64,000 nt of DNA, taken from contig CM043964.1 in assembly GCA_014529385.2 (NCBI GenBank), positions 136,902,529-136,966,528 of the forward strand, read 5' to 3'. Origin of the DNA: Adiantum capillus-veneris (taxonomy: Eukaryota > Streptophyta > Polypodiopsida > Polypodiales > Pteridaceae). The translations under genes and the position numbers were made by a program. The notes under the pieces are model-generated. The model made no database searches and had not been told where the DNA came from. It saw only the letters and a program-made list of their open reading frames with translations. This document shows positions 1-11,409 of the stretch, piece by piece. Within the stretch, counting starts at the first letter, position 1; each line of letters begins with the position of its first letter.

Positions 1-90
1 GTGTACCTTATCGGCCTATCTGGGCCTGCCAACCAGTGCCCACATGCCTACTGATTGTCATGCATCGTAGCGCATGCAAATTAGCGCCGA

Positions 91-715
91 AATAGAGAGA
101 GAGAGAGTAAAAACCCAAAAAATAACCTAATTTTCTAAAATTTCCTCTTAGCAAATTCAAGGAAAGCAATTTTGTATGTTTTCAATTTTTTTTTTCCGAA
201 CATTGCAAAGCATCAGAAGGGGCTCAACAAATTGGCACTGTTCAAAGCACCAATGTTCGAGAAAAATGTGTCTCGATTGGAGTTAACTTATTATTGTATT
301 GTTTCCAATTTCAAAAATGCGGGTTGAAGACAAGGGAAAAAGGAGAAAGTCCGCCCCGAAATAGAGAAAAATAGTGTAAAAACCCAATTAATAGCCTAAT
401 TTTCTAAAATTTTCTCTTAGCAAACTCAAGGAAAGGAATTTTGTATGTTTAAAATAACGATTTTTCTTGAACATTGCAAAGCACCAGCAGGGGCTCAACA
501 AATTGGCACTATTCAAAGCACCAATGTTTGGGAAAAATGTGTCTCAGTCGGAATCAGCTTAATATCATGCCGCTTTCAATTTCAAAAATGCCGGTTGAAG
601 GCAAGGGGAAAAGGAGAAATTCTGCCCCAAAATAGATAAAAATAGTGTAAAAAATCAAATGATAGCCTAATTTTCTGTTAGCAAATTCAAGGGAAGGAAT
701 TTTGTATGTTTAATT
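91..715. repeat. Tandem repeat, ~270-bp unit, about 2.3 copies
   Basis: Three consecutive stretches starting near 91, 359 and 631 share the same order of words: an aatagaga start, a tagtgtaaaaac block, a cctaattttct block, then attttgtatgttt. In the first two copies these are followed by cattgcaaagca and caatttcaaaaatg. The spacings are 268 and 272 bp and the third copy stops after about 85 bp. Short open frames here are by-products of the repeat. I see no coding or transposon motif. Confidence 0.85.
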
Positions 716-760
716 AAAAAATTTATTTTTCCCGAATCTTGAACCCTAGCATTTCATAAA

Positions 761-1044
761 GCACTTCATAAAGCGCAAAAAGTGCTTTCAATGAGCTTAA
801 TCTATGAGATGTCGTCTCTTGGAATGCCTACACATGAGTAGAATATGGGTGGGGGGGGGGGGGGGAGAGAGAGAGAGAGAGAGAGGGATGGAGCTGATGG
901 ACGAGAAGCATTAGGTGGGGCAGCCGCTCTCTTGGCACTAACCAAGTTAGGCATATCCCACAATCAGTGCATTCCAAGAGACGACATCCTACACAAGAAG
1001 CTTTTCAATCACTTTTTGTGCTTTCCAAAATGCACCACATTTGG

Positions 1045-1109
<65 letters not shown>

Positions 1110-1160
1110 TAAAGAGAGAGATCTACCACTACCGTCGTCGGTTCCCCCTCCCCACATAAC
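761..1160. mobile_element. Fold-back (MITE-like) element, copy A, carrying microsatellites
   Basis: Positions 808-827 and 969-988 are a perfect 20-bp inverted repeat. The complementarity extends outward imperfectly to about 761 and 1034, giving arms of about 65 bp. The loop holds a poly-G run plus (GA)n at 847-886. Just outside the right arm lie (GT)n at about 1047-1086 and (GA)n to about 1112, then a ccactaccgtcgtcg block. Copy B repeats the whole arrangement, microsatellites included. No coding capacity; a non-autonomous DNA element is the likely class. Confidence 0.75.
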
Positions 1161-1376
1161 GAAAACAATCTACTGACGGGGGCGAACTAGGCTTGAAGCC
1201 AAGAAAACACATGGCAAACTCAGTTTCAAAAGCCAGGAGGAGGAGGAATTGAGGCATTGCTCTACAACTCATTATCGACGGATCAACAGATAAATAAACA
1301 GGGGGGAAGAGGAGCTTATATGCGCTATTTTGCATTGATAATGAGCTTTGCTGATGGTGGGGCTCGCAAAGCTAGA

Positions 1377-1445
1377 AAAAACCTAGGTTTAATGTAATCC
1401 CACTTACAAATTTTGGTATTTACCTCTAAATTTTAAATTTGAACT
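1377..1445. repeat. Short dispersed repeat, copy 1
   Basis: About 66 bp here, with the words gtttaatgtaatcccac and tttacctctaaattttaaat, recurs with few changes at about 10,127-10,193. Both copies lie next to fold-back or microsatellite DNA. The function is unknown. Confidence 0.7.
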
Positions 1446-1532
1446 TGAGAAAACCTACAACCAGTAGAGAAATTTAGTGTAAAAACCTTGAATTCTAGCA
1501 TTGCCTTGGTTGACATGTATGCCAAATGTCAT

Positions 1533-1631
1533 GCACTTCATAAAACACAAAAGGTGCTTTCAATGAGCTTAATCTATGGGATGTCATCTCTTGGAATGCA
1601 CTCATTGTGGAATATGCCTACACATGAGTAG

Positions 1632-1666
<35 letters not shown>

Positions 1667-1895
1667 GGGATGGAGTTGATGGATGAGAAGCATTAGGTGA
1701 GGCAGCCGCTCTCTTGGCCCTAACCAAGTAAGGCATATCCCACAATCAGTGCATTCCAAGAGACGACATCCTACACAGGAAGCTTCTCAAGTACCTTTTG
1801 TGCTTTCCAAAATGCACCACACTTGGCATGTGTGTGTGAGAGAGAGAGAGAGAGAGGTCTTCCACTACCGTCGTCGATTCCCGTCCCCCACATGA
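1533..1895. mobile_element. Fold-back (MITE-like) element, copy B
   Basis: This is a second copy of the element at 761-1160. The inner inverted repeat is at 1580-1599 and 1751-1770, and the outer arms reach 1533 and about 1815. The loop again has (GA)n and poly-G at about 1632-1670. A (GT)n(GA)n tract at about 1828-1856 is followed by the same ccactaccgtcgtcg block. The order of (GA)n and poly-G in the loop is swapped relative to copy A. Confidence 0.75.
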
Positions 1896-2186
1896 AAAAA
1901 ACAATATGTATAGCTATATAGGTATAGCCTCTGTGTGTGTGTGTGTGCGTGCGTGCGCATGGAAATAGATAGAGAGAAAAACATGTATAACCCGGTGCTA
2001 AATATATATCTTACCTTACAGTAATGGAGCAAGTTCTTACCTCTGGAGGAGATTCTTTGGAGATGATATTTTCTACCCCAGAGAGAGACCCAGGCAACAA
2101 TTTACGAAATGCCAAGCGCGTTGCCGAGGTGGGGATGGACCTATAAAGAAGCAAATTGTAGATGGACTAGGTATCATCCATAGAGT

Positions 2187-2648
2187 ATGCTCCAAATTCA
2201 AGCCTCATGTGAGAGAGCGGAGGCATCACAAGTTTCCTACAGGGAGAGCATTCACAGGTTGAGCCATTCACAATATGAGCAAGGGGTTTATCTTTATCGT
2301 CTAGAGGAGCGGATTCAGCTATAGATCAATGGTATTTTGCAGCAGCAGAGCTCAGTGCAAGAACAACTTTCTCGCATAGAAAGCAACCAGGAAAAAATCA
2401 TGAATCTCTTGGAGAGGTCCCTTCTTGACAAGGATAGCATGGATTTCAAAAGCATTGTGCCTGAATTACAAAGCACTAGCAACAAATTGACCGTCGTAGC
2501 AGTACAACATAGTACAGGTGTCTCCGAAGTTAGATCTATCTCAAACAAGCTCAATGCATTGGTAACGACCCATTGGCCCAGGAAGGGGATTAATGTCGTT
2601 GGAGATGTTACATCCAGTTCAAAGCAGGGAAACCCTTGCAAGAAGTGA
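2187..2648 (+). pseudogene. Unrecognised coiled-coil-like ORF with one stop
   Basis: One frame is open from an ATG at 2187 to 2648 except for a TAG at 2322-2324, about 153 codons in all. The middle is rich in Q, E, L, S and N in heptad-like spacing, consistent with a coiled coil, and I recognise no family. The last part of this ORF and the DNA just after it (2556-2698) are similar to DNA just after the Helitron helicase (8903-9045). It may therefore be a relic of a related Helitron. No function can be assigned. Confidence 0.35.
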
Positions 2649-2896
2649 ATTATGTAATCGATAGTAATACTCACTTCTTTCTCATTTATAGGCTTAGCGG
2701 ATCTATATTTTGGTGGCTTTGCAGATATTGACTACATTTTGGGGGAGGCTTATGTATGTAGTGGATGCCAATTTGCTCATGACTCTTGGTTGTCTTCTTT
2801 GGATACTACATTCTCAGAGGATCTCCATAATTGTATAATTTTGTTGCCAATATGTCTTTTGAGTCACACCTCTTGTTCCCCGCCCCCCTCGCCCTC

Positions 2897-2981
2897 TCTC
2901 TCTCTCTCTCTCTCTCAAGTTATGTTGCAGTGAATCTCTCCCCCCCCCCCCCCCCCCCCCCCCCTCCTCTCTCTCTCTCCT

Positions 2982-3029
<48 letters not shown>

Positions 3030-3055
3030 ACACACACACACACACACACACACAC
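2897..3055. repeat. Compound microsatellite (CT)n, poly-C, (CT)n, (CA)n
   Basis: A (CT)n tract is followed after about 25 bp by roughly 24 C residues, then about 60 bp of CT repeats and about 28 bp of CA. It abuts the fold-back arm at 3115-3181. Read in reverse complement, its CA/CT part corresponds to the (GT)n(GA)n tract of the fold-back family. Confidence 0.9.
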
Positions 3056-3114
3056 ATAAAGTATTCTAGGTGTGTGCAATGTCTGAACTTCTTTCTAGGT
3101 ATGACAAATGTGAA

Positions 3115-3181
3115 TCACTTCATAAAGAACAAAAAGTGGGATAGAGATTCCTATATAGGATGCCGTCTCTTTGAATGCATT
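3115..3181. mobile_element. Fold-back element, copy C (one arm only)
   Basis: The words cacttcataaag, caaaaagtg and tgccgtctctttgaatgc match one arm of the family at 761 and 1533. The opposite arm is not found. The adjacent CA/CT microsatellite sits on the side expected if this is the inverted right arm. Confidence 0.6.
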
Positions 3182-4675
3182 GGTTGCCAGATTGCCCAAT
3201 TTGGGTAGGGTCAAGAAGCTCTGGGCTATTTTTGGCAGATGCAAAGAGAGAGTGTCTCTCCCAATGCAATCACATGCACACCATTGCCGATGTGGTATTT
3301 GCTTTTGATTGCGTAAATGGGATGTACACAACAATTCAAGCCTCAATGCAACTCTACCAACTCAAATGGGGACTGTCACCATGGCAACTCTTCATAATGA
3401 AGCACCTCGGGGCTGATTTGGATGCACCTTTGAATCCGTCTTGATGTGGGCTGCCAATGGCCAATAATGGGTTGACCAATTTTGCAAATGTTGGCTATCC
3501 TATTGCAATGGTTGGTATGGGGCTTAATCTGCAAAATGCTATGCTGATCTACTGCACACAAGAGCGCTAGGGCCATCGCTCAGCCATCATGAGCTCAACA
3601 AATGCTATGATAATCTACTGCACACAAGAGCGCTAGGGCCATCGCTCAGCCATCATGAGCTCAACTAGAGGAAAAACTATAGATAATGGCTGCTGCTAGA
3701 CCCACAAATCTCGGGCTGATGAGTGTCTAGAAGCACTAGGAAGCTCTACTCTTCATTAGCGCTCCCAACTTGCAGATGGAAAAACATTAGGGCTTCTGCT
3801 CCTTTTATATCGACTGAATAGTACTTATAATCTTTAGAGTGTCTAGGTCAGGCAAGCATCATCCAAGTCCAACAAAAAGAATAAACTGGACGTGGTAAAA
3901 TAAGGGTGCAAAATGGGCACATCTGCATCAATTGCGAGAATCCGGTTGACGTGCAGACTGGCGTGTTGTAATCGCAGTGGAAAATTGTCGACAAAAACTC
4001 AGGCCTTAACCGACAATTGTCAATGGGCTAATCTAACGGACTCGCTCCCCCAATTATATCCTTAGTAGTAGTTAGATGAGATATAGAGAGACAGATATAG
4101 AAGTATATAGACATTTACCATGTGGGTTGGCAAGCCTCCTCTCACTAACTCCCTTAAAGAAAGATAGACATAGTTGGGAAATCCTTTCTTCTCTATACTC
4201 TCTTCTTAATTCTCTAGATACTAACCTGTATATATCTGTGAGTACTTATAAGAGTTCTTTTTTGGACAGATGTCTATTGGTCCAAAGGTGTTATCTCCTT
4301 GACATGCAAGACATAGTAGGATATATCAAGCCTCTCGAGCTACGCGACATGCAGCAGCGCGAGATAGAGTTCGACATTATCTGGGGGAGATTAATGTGCC
4401 TCGCTTGGAAGATTGCCATTATTTGATAAACGTGAATCGATGCAATGAATTTCCTCAGGGAAAGATTGCATTGTATGTAGATATTGAGTCAATGCTCTCG
4501 CAAAGTTATGTAGGGATTGAAGTGGAAGGCAATTTGGAAGCCAATAATGGAGATGTTCCTGAGGAGCCTGTAATTGTCTCCAGAGAGGGAGATTACTCCA
4601 AAGTTGAGACACATTGCCTATCTATCGCCTACTTATATTGTGAGACCACTTCCTTGATGCATATCTCTATGTTGT
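3182..4675. other. Non-coding stretch with a 66-bp tandem duplication
   Basis: I recognise no gene here. Positions about 3536-3667 contain two near-identical copies of a 66-bp unit (ctactgcacacaagagcgct starts at 3549 and again at 3615). Open frames at 4076-4426 and 4396-4675 have no recognisable domain, but the latter runs into the Helitron-like cysteine region that follows. Confidence 0.5.
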
Positions 4676-6834
4676 CTCTTTCTCATGAAAAGTGTATTCT
4701 TCACAACATAGGCAACTTGGATTTTGCATGTTCCTTTTGTGGTGCTTAGCTTGGAAAATAGAAGCAAAAACCATTCGTACATTCGTACGTTCGTACATTT
4801 GCAACTCAAGAAATGTTTCTTTGCCGCCATTAAGTGAACCTCCTTTAGAATTAAGAGAATTGATGCACGGGAGTAATACTAGAAGTAGAAACATATCAGA
4901 GCATACAATAGTGTGTTGGCATTTGCTTCTTTGGGAGCTCATATAGATGAATCTCTCTACCAAAGAAAAGGAATCTATACCTTCAAAGTGCATCGATCTA
5001 TTTATCATAATATTGGTCCATTAATGCCAGAAGAACGATCAGGTTAAATCCCTCGCTTTGCTCAGTTGTATTTTTTTGACACTGAGAATGAGTTGCAAAA
5101 CAAGATGAGTCATGTTTCTAAACTTAAACCAGATGTTTTAGAAAGCTTGCAATCGATGATGCATCAAGTAAATCCGTATGTTCAAGTTTTTAGGGGGTTT
5201 GCTACAATGGTCCAAAATTCCAATATTCCGGAGATTAGGATAGTCATTACTGAGAAGCGTACAAATGGCTGGCAGTATGTTGCTCCAACAAGTGTGGAAG
5301 TTGCTGCAATCATGCCTGGTCAGGGTGAAGAGAGCAACATTGGCCATCATGATATAGTGTTGAATTTTTTGGGTGGTGGTCTAAAAAGAATCTCAAATTG
5401 CCATAGGTCATTCATGCCTCTATTATATGTGTTGCTATTTCCAAATGGTCAAGAAGGTTGGAATCTTTACATACAACAAGCGAGCAGAGCAGAAGTAAGC
5501 AGAGAGCGAGTAAATGAAACTACAAAGTATATTTCTACAATGGATTTCTACAAGTATAGATTGCAAATTAGAGATGACATGACACAATGTCTTTTACGTG
5601 GTGGTAGGCTACTGCAACAATATATTGTTGATGCATATAGTTGTATGGAGGAGTTGAGGCTTTTGTGGGTTCATAATCATCAAAGTGAACTTCACAATGA
5701 GGTGTATCAGGGCTTGACAGATATGGTTGGAGCAAGAGATGGAACAAGGGATGATAGAGAACCGTTATTGGGTGCTAATGTTGGAAGAAGGGTTGTATTG
5801 CCTTCTTCGTATGTTGGTGGCCCTCACTATATGCACTAGCTTTATCAAGATGCCATGGCAATTGTACACAAGAGAGGAAAACCTGATCTCTTCATTACAT
5901 TCAAATGCAATCCTGGATGGAAGGAGATACAGGGGGCATTACTGCCCGGACAGACATCCAATGATCGTCCTGATCTTACTGACCATGTTTTCTACCATAA
6001 GTTCAAGGATTTGATGGGCTTGCTGATTAACAGAGCTATTTTTGGTAAGGTCATTGGACACATTTCTGTGATTGAGTTCCAAAAGAGAGGCCTTCCTCAT
6101 GCTCACATTCTATTGATACTTGCATCTGAGCATAAGCCAGCAGAGACATTGCATTATGATAAAGATTGTGTATGCGGAGCTTCCGGATAAGGTAACGTTT
6201 CCACAGTTGTATGATGTTATCAGACGATGTAATGTGCATGGCCTGTGTGGAAACTTGAATAAGAATGCTCCATGTATGAAGAGGGAAAGTGAAGGTTTAA
6301 ATATCCTCGAAGCTTCAGTGCATCGACTATTGTGGCTAGGGATGGATATCCAACATACATAAGGAGGGATGATGGAAATTACACTATTCATAATAAAGTG
6401 CAAATGAGTAATAAATGGATTGTTCCATACAATCCATTTTTTTCAATAAGGTACAATGCACAAATCAATATGGAGGTTTGCTCACTATATCCACTGTGAA
6501 GTATCTCTACAAGTATGTGTATAAGGGACATGACAGGGCCACTATTGTTCTACAAGATAGTGAAGGGATTCTAAATGAAGTTACAAACTATTTTAATGCT
6601 CGATATGTATCAGCATTTGAGGCTATCTGGCGTATATTTGGGTTTCACATGCATCAAGAGAAACCTGACATACAACGGCTCCAAGTTCACTTGCCTCATC
6701 AAAATCAAGTCATCTTCAACGACAGAGCTATTGTACAGAGTGTGGTGGAGAGAGAGGCCAGCAAAAAGACAACGCTCACAGAGTGGTTTGTTGCAAATCA
6801 AAATATCCAAAGGCCAATGATTTGTTGTACATAG
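4676..6834 (+). pseudogene. Helitron Rep (HUH endonuclease) region, broken
   Basis: The Helitron-like N-terminal domain is readable in one frame at 4904-6190, with stops at 5045-5047 (TAA) and 5837-5839 (TAG). The later part includes the family phrase YQDAMAIVHKRGKPDLFIT. The HUH metal-binding motif is intact as HAH at 6098-6106 inside GLPHAHILL. The catalytic two-tyrosine motif follows as KYLYKYVYKGH near 6499-6531, after frame changes near 6170, 6320 and 6465. Rep nicks and joins single strands at the element ends. The upstream cysteine region near 4720-4900 is split by a stop and a frameshift. Ligand residues survive, but the protein cannot be made from this copy. Confidence 0.92.
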
Positions 6835-8893
6835 ACTTCCCAACAAAGTGGGTTTGGAAGCCAGCAAGTAGAACATGGACTCAAAGACAGATTGGTGACA
6901 TGATTGGAAGAATGTACCACATAGATCCCAATGCTGGAGATTTGTACTATTTTTGTATGTTACTCAACATGTGCAAAGGATGTAAGTCTTTTGAGGATAT
7001 TAGAACCTTCAATGGACAAGTATATGACACATGAAAGAAGCATGTAATGCACGAGGATTATTGCAAGTTGATGATGAATGGTTTCTTTGTTTGGAAGAAG
7101 CTTCTTTTCAACAAACAGGGCAACAATTAAGCTTATTGTTTGTAGTCATTCTGGTTTTTTGTGATCCGATACATCTTGGTGCATTCTGGAATCGCTTCTG
7201 TAAGGAGCTTTCTAAGGACCATGTATATCATATGAGGGTTCGTACAAATGATGCGAATATCTGTGAACATATGGCACACAACCAACCTTTGTCAAACTTA
7301 GAGACAATGCTTCAACACTATGGAAAGAGGCTCTCGGATTATTCTGGAATGCCCCAGGTGGATCACACATTGAAAATTATGAGTGAGCATGGAGTGATTG
7401 CTGAAGAGTTCATGTATAACAGAGAGGAACAAAGAGTATTGTCTGCTCGAATGGAATCATCTTTCAATGTTGGACAAAGGGAAGCTTACAATTGGGTTTT
7501 ACAAGAAGCTAGCATGAGCAGAGGGACTATTTTTTTCTTGGATGGGCCAGGTGGAACGGGAAACACTTATCTCTACGATGCATTTCTCTCTCGGATACGT
7601 GGAGAGTCCAAAGTTTCTTTGGCATGTGCATCGTCGGGGATTGCAACACAACTTCTCGACAATGGAAGGACTGCACACTCTAGATTCAAGATCCCTATTG
7701 ATCTAACTTTTGAGTCCACATGTAACATTAAAGTAAACAGCCAGCTTGCTGAGCTGTTGCAAATGAGTTCACTGATCATATGGGATGAAGCCCCCATGGG
7801 TCATAGACACGCTTTTGAGGCTCTTGATAAGACACTAAGACATGTCATGCAAAATAACATGTTGTTTGGTGGAAAGGTTCTCCTCCTTGGTGGTGATTTC
7901 AGACAGATATTACCTATTGTGGGTAAAGGAGGAAGAGCAGACATTGTTAATGCATCTTTGTGCCACTCATACATTTGGCAAAGTACAAAAATCATGCATC
8001 TAACACAGAATATGTGAGTGGTCAATTGTTTCAGTAATGTTATTGAAAGAGAGTTTGTGCAATGGACACTTGATATTGGCAATGGCGATGTTTGTGATGG
8101 GGACATACTTGATAATGTGGCTTTGCCGGCCTGCATGATGCTACCACAAAATAATTTGCAAGCATAGGTTGCTTGCATATATAGAGACCTTGAAACACTC
8201 TCTTGCCATGCAACCTTTTTCAAGGATAGAGCAATTTTGGCTCCACGGAACAAGGAGGTGGATGCTATAAACAATTTGGGCTTGCAGCAATTTCCTGGTA
8301 CTTATAAGGAATATGTCAGTGCAAACTTAGTGTGTGGATCAAATTGTGATAGCATTTTATTCACAAGTGAGTTTGTAAATAGTTTAGATCTTGGGGGAGG
8401 TTTTCCACCGCATGTTTTACAATTGAAACAGAATGCTCCAGTTATGTTGCTTCACAATTTGGATCCAAGAAGTGGTATTTGTAATGGGACACGCTTGATT
8501 TGTAAGCAACTCCACAGCAAAGTGATTGAAGTAGAAATCATTACAGGGTCACATGAAAGAAATGCAATGTTCATTCCAAGGATTGATTTTCTCATGGGAT
8601 CTAGAGAAGGTCTCCCTTTTGATTTGAAATGCCGCCAATTTTCCCTACGTTGTGCTTTTGAGATGACAATCAACAAGGCACAAGGCCAAACATTGGGAGT
8701 TCTTGGATTGTATCTCCCAACACCTGTTTTCACCCATGGTCAATTGTATGTGGCAATGTCTCGCGTGAGATCCTCTTCTGCCATCAAGGTTGTGGTTGGT
8801 GATAGTCACTTAACAAGCGTTATTAGACATGGAGATCAAAGAACATACACTTCTAATATTGTCTACAAAGAGGTGTTGCAATTGACCTTATGA
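6783..8893 (+). pseudogene. Helitron Pif1-like DNA helicase region, broken; Walker A lysine lost
   Basis: This continues the Rep region. A linker frame at 6783-7034 leads by frameshift into 7031-8017, and the same frame resumes to 8893 after stops at 8015-8017 (TGA) and 8165-8167 (TAG). Pif1 helicase motifs are clear: Walker A at 7544-7567, Walker B as LIIWDEAPM, GGDFRQILPIV after it, and the C-terminal INKAQGQTL and AMSRVR motifs. Walker A reads GPGGTGNT, so the invariant ATP-binding lysine is asparagine (AAC, 7562-7564). Even with the stops removed, ATPase activity would be expected to fail. The stop after the NM residues sits where the family usually has arginine, which fits CGA to TGA. 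Confidence 0.93.
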
Positions 8894-9984
8894 AGTTAAG
8901 TGCATTGATAACAACAATCCATTGCCCCCTGCCACCCCCTTGCTATGGGGCTTAATGTGGTTGGATATGTTTCATCCAATAAAAAAGCACGGTGACTCTC
9001 GCAAGAAGCGATAGAGCGACTATTTCTTTGTCATTTATAAGCTTAGTATCTTCTTATGAATTTTAGATGAAACATGGTGTAGCCTCAAGTAAGGTATATT
9101 CACCGAGAAGCAAAGGACTAAGATTTATTAGTGTTGCTAGATTTATGATTCATGTGCTTTTTGATGAATTTCTAATCCTTTATATATGTATGAATGAAGA
9201 TGGATCCTAACGCCTCTGTGACTTACACACTAGGAAGACGACCTCGACACGTCCGAGATAAAATATTGTATATGTGTGTTTGTGGCAGTTTGATACTTTA
9301 AAGAATTTAAATCTCACAGTCAACAATTATGTATTAGATCCACCATTATGGAGGGGTCCAATCACAGCCATGCAGGTGATTCATCTACTCGAGGACTTGG
9401 ATGTAGCAAGGTAACAATGTTGATGTTGATATAGTAAAGTAATAGCTTTTGTGTATCAAAATATCTATCTATATTAATAGCTTTTTGTTTGGCTATAGAG
9501 TATAATATTACCCAGAATTCTTGATGGTGGGTATATATTATGCTTCATATGATCCAAGCTTGCTGTGCTACATTCAAGTTGCTATTCAGAGAGGATTCAG
9601 AGCACGTGTCACCATTGCAGAGTTAGGCAGAACCCGTCCAATTAATGCTATGTTTGCTCAGAATCTTAGTCTCGGTGCTTGGTTCCTACGTGTTTTTGTG
9701 TTAGGATCTCTTCCTCCAGTGATTGGTAGATGTGTTTTATATCGTGGACCATGGGTGGTTTGATACCACAGTGGGGCGTGTCGTAGGCTACACTTTTGAG
9801 CGTAAAAATCTTAAGTCTCTACGCATGTTATATTTTTTGACATGAGAAGTATCACTTACTCTATATGTTAGTGCAAATATGTTGTGATGACTTTTGTTTA
9901 GGTTGCTGCATAAAGGTTTTCATGTGAACTTGCAAAGATTCAAATGTTGTCCATCTTATAAATTTCAAACACATACAATACCTC

Positions 9985-10039
9985 TGTGTGTGTGTGTGTG
10001 TGTCGCTTCAAGAGAGAAAGAGAGAGAGAGAGAGAGGAA

Positions 10040-10091
<52 letters not shown>
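9985..10091. repeat. (GT)n and (GA)n microsatellites
   Basis: A GT tract of about 18 bp is followed after a short spacer by about 75 bp of nearly pure GA repeat with one interruption. Confidence 0.95.
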
Positions 10092-10093
<2 letters not shown>

Positions 10094-10126
10094 CCACCCA
10101 GTATGTAGACAAAGGAAAATGCTCGA

Positions 10127-10193
10127 AAAACACCAAGGTTTAGTGTAATCCCACCTACAAATTTTGAGATTTACCTCTAAATTTTAAATTTGA
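10127..10193. repeat. Short dispersed repeat, copy 2
   Basis: This is closely similar to 1377-1445. It sits between two long GA tracts. Confidence 0.7.
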
Positions 10194-10232
10194 AGGAGGA
10201 TTGATGAAGGAGGGCCCTATAGCCCTGATGAT

Positions 10233-10233
<1 letters not shown>

Positions 10234-10308
<75 letters not shown>
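10234..10308. repeat. (GA)n microsatellite, ~75 bp
   Basis: An almost pure GA repeat; a second GA tract of about 28 bp lies at 10,372-10,399. Confidence 0.97.
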
Positions 10309-10309
<1 letters not shown>

Positions 10310-11409
10310 CACCAGAAGAGGGCGGCTATACTAGAGTTCAACTCCTTCGACGGTGTAGACTTCAACACTAGGGAGAGAGAGAGAGAGAGAGAGAGAGAGT
10401 AATTTTCTTGAGGGTAATAGAGGCCATGCCGCCACCGAAGGCGACGCCGTTTTACTAGTGGATGATAATGATGATCCTGTTAGGTGAGCAGCTAACAACT
10501 GGCATGTACATTCAAATAAGGAAAATACATCTAATATCAAGTACAATAGTGAGAGCCAAGGAATGCTTTGAGCTAATGCCAAAAGAGTATAAGAGTACAA
10601 CTAGCTCCGAGGTGACAATAGACTTTGCTAAATGAGTAATGGGCCCTATTTAGAGGTGTCGGTCTGTCCCTCTGACTCATTGTTCCCCATACAATTATCA
10701 CAATAACTCGGCTCAGCAATGATCGATTCCCACTGCTAGTCTAAGTTTCTGGTATGCTCCCATTGCCTACATGGTAATTGACTTGTTAAAGACCCTTCAG
10801 CTTTTAACGAGTTTTGTGATTGATAGTGGCTAGCACAAGCTTTTGGCACATTGCCATTAGGTTGATTATGTACATTCTTAGACATCCTTTTATTTATTTT
10901 GATGGACTCTTGGCTAAGGGACAAGGGGAAAAGCATTGTGCAATGCTCACGGGATGCAACCTCTTGTAGACATTCCTTTTTTAAAAGACAATCAAGATCT
11001 AGTTGTCATGTAAACATAGAAAACTATGAGTCCTAACCGTTGTCAAGATTGTGCAATCTTCAACATCTCAACTTCAATTTTTTAGGTTCCCCATGTCTCA
11101 CAAAGCGTGTAAGGTTTTAGGTGCCCCACTTTGTGTTGTGTAGTGCTGGCAAACGAACTAAAAAGCTACAAATATGCCTAATTGCGGATGCATCAATGTT
11201 GTGGTGGTTTCATAGCATCAATTCTATGAGCCGCATTTGCCATTGTGTCTCAAGGTCTTCACCTTTAAAATATATTTTGTATTGCTTGAAACAGGTTTTG
11301 CATGAGAACAAGATGGAGGACAAGAAGGAGAAGCTCAAGGACCCATAACACTTGATGTGATATTATTAATGTGCTAATGTAAAGATTAAAATCTGCTTGG
11401 CATATATAC

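Larger units (their letters stand above)
4676..8893 (+). mobile_element. Decayed Helitron (rolling-circle transposon), Rep-helicase coding part
   Basis: In order, the segment shows a cysteine-pair region, the Helitron-like N-terminal domain, a Rep nuclease with HUH and two-tyrosine motifs, and a Pif1-type superfamily 1 helicase, all on + and spread over three frames. This order is diagnostic of plant Helitrons. At least four in-frame stops and about five frameshifts make it non-autonomous. Helitron ends (5' TC, 3' hairpin plus CTRR) could not be fixed by eye, so the span covers only the coding relic. Confidence 0.93.
8894..11409. other. Non-coding stretch after the Helitron, with repeats
   Basis: Positions 8903-9045 are similar to 2556-2698. 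The rest contains microsatellites, one copy of the short dispersed repeat (10,127-10,193) and a few open frames such as 9521-9763 with no recognisable domain. I see no gene. Confidence 0.5.

Noticed and set aside
2814-3208. Ser/Leu and Arg/Glu-rich ORFs over CT/GA tracts (also at 10,177, 15,044, 30,587 and elsewhere)
   Set aside because: These are translations of microsatellites on both strands, not proteins.
9521-9763. 80-codon ORF after the Helitron as an extra Helitron gene
   Set aside because: No similarity to replication protein A or other known Helitron cargo is visible.
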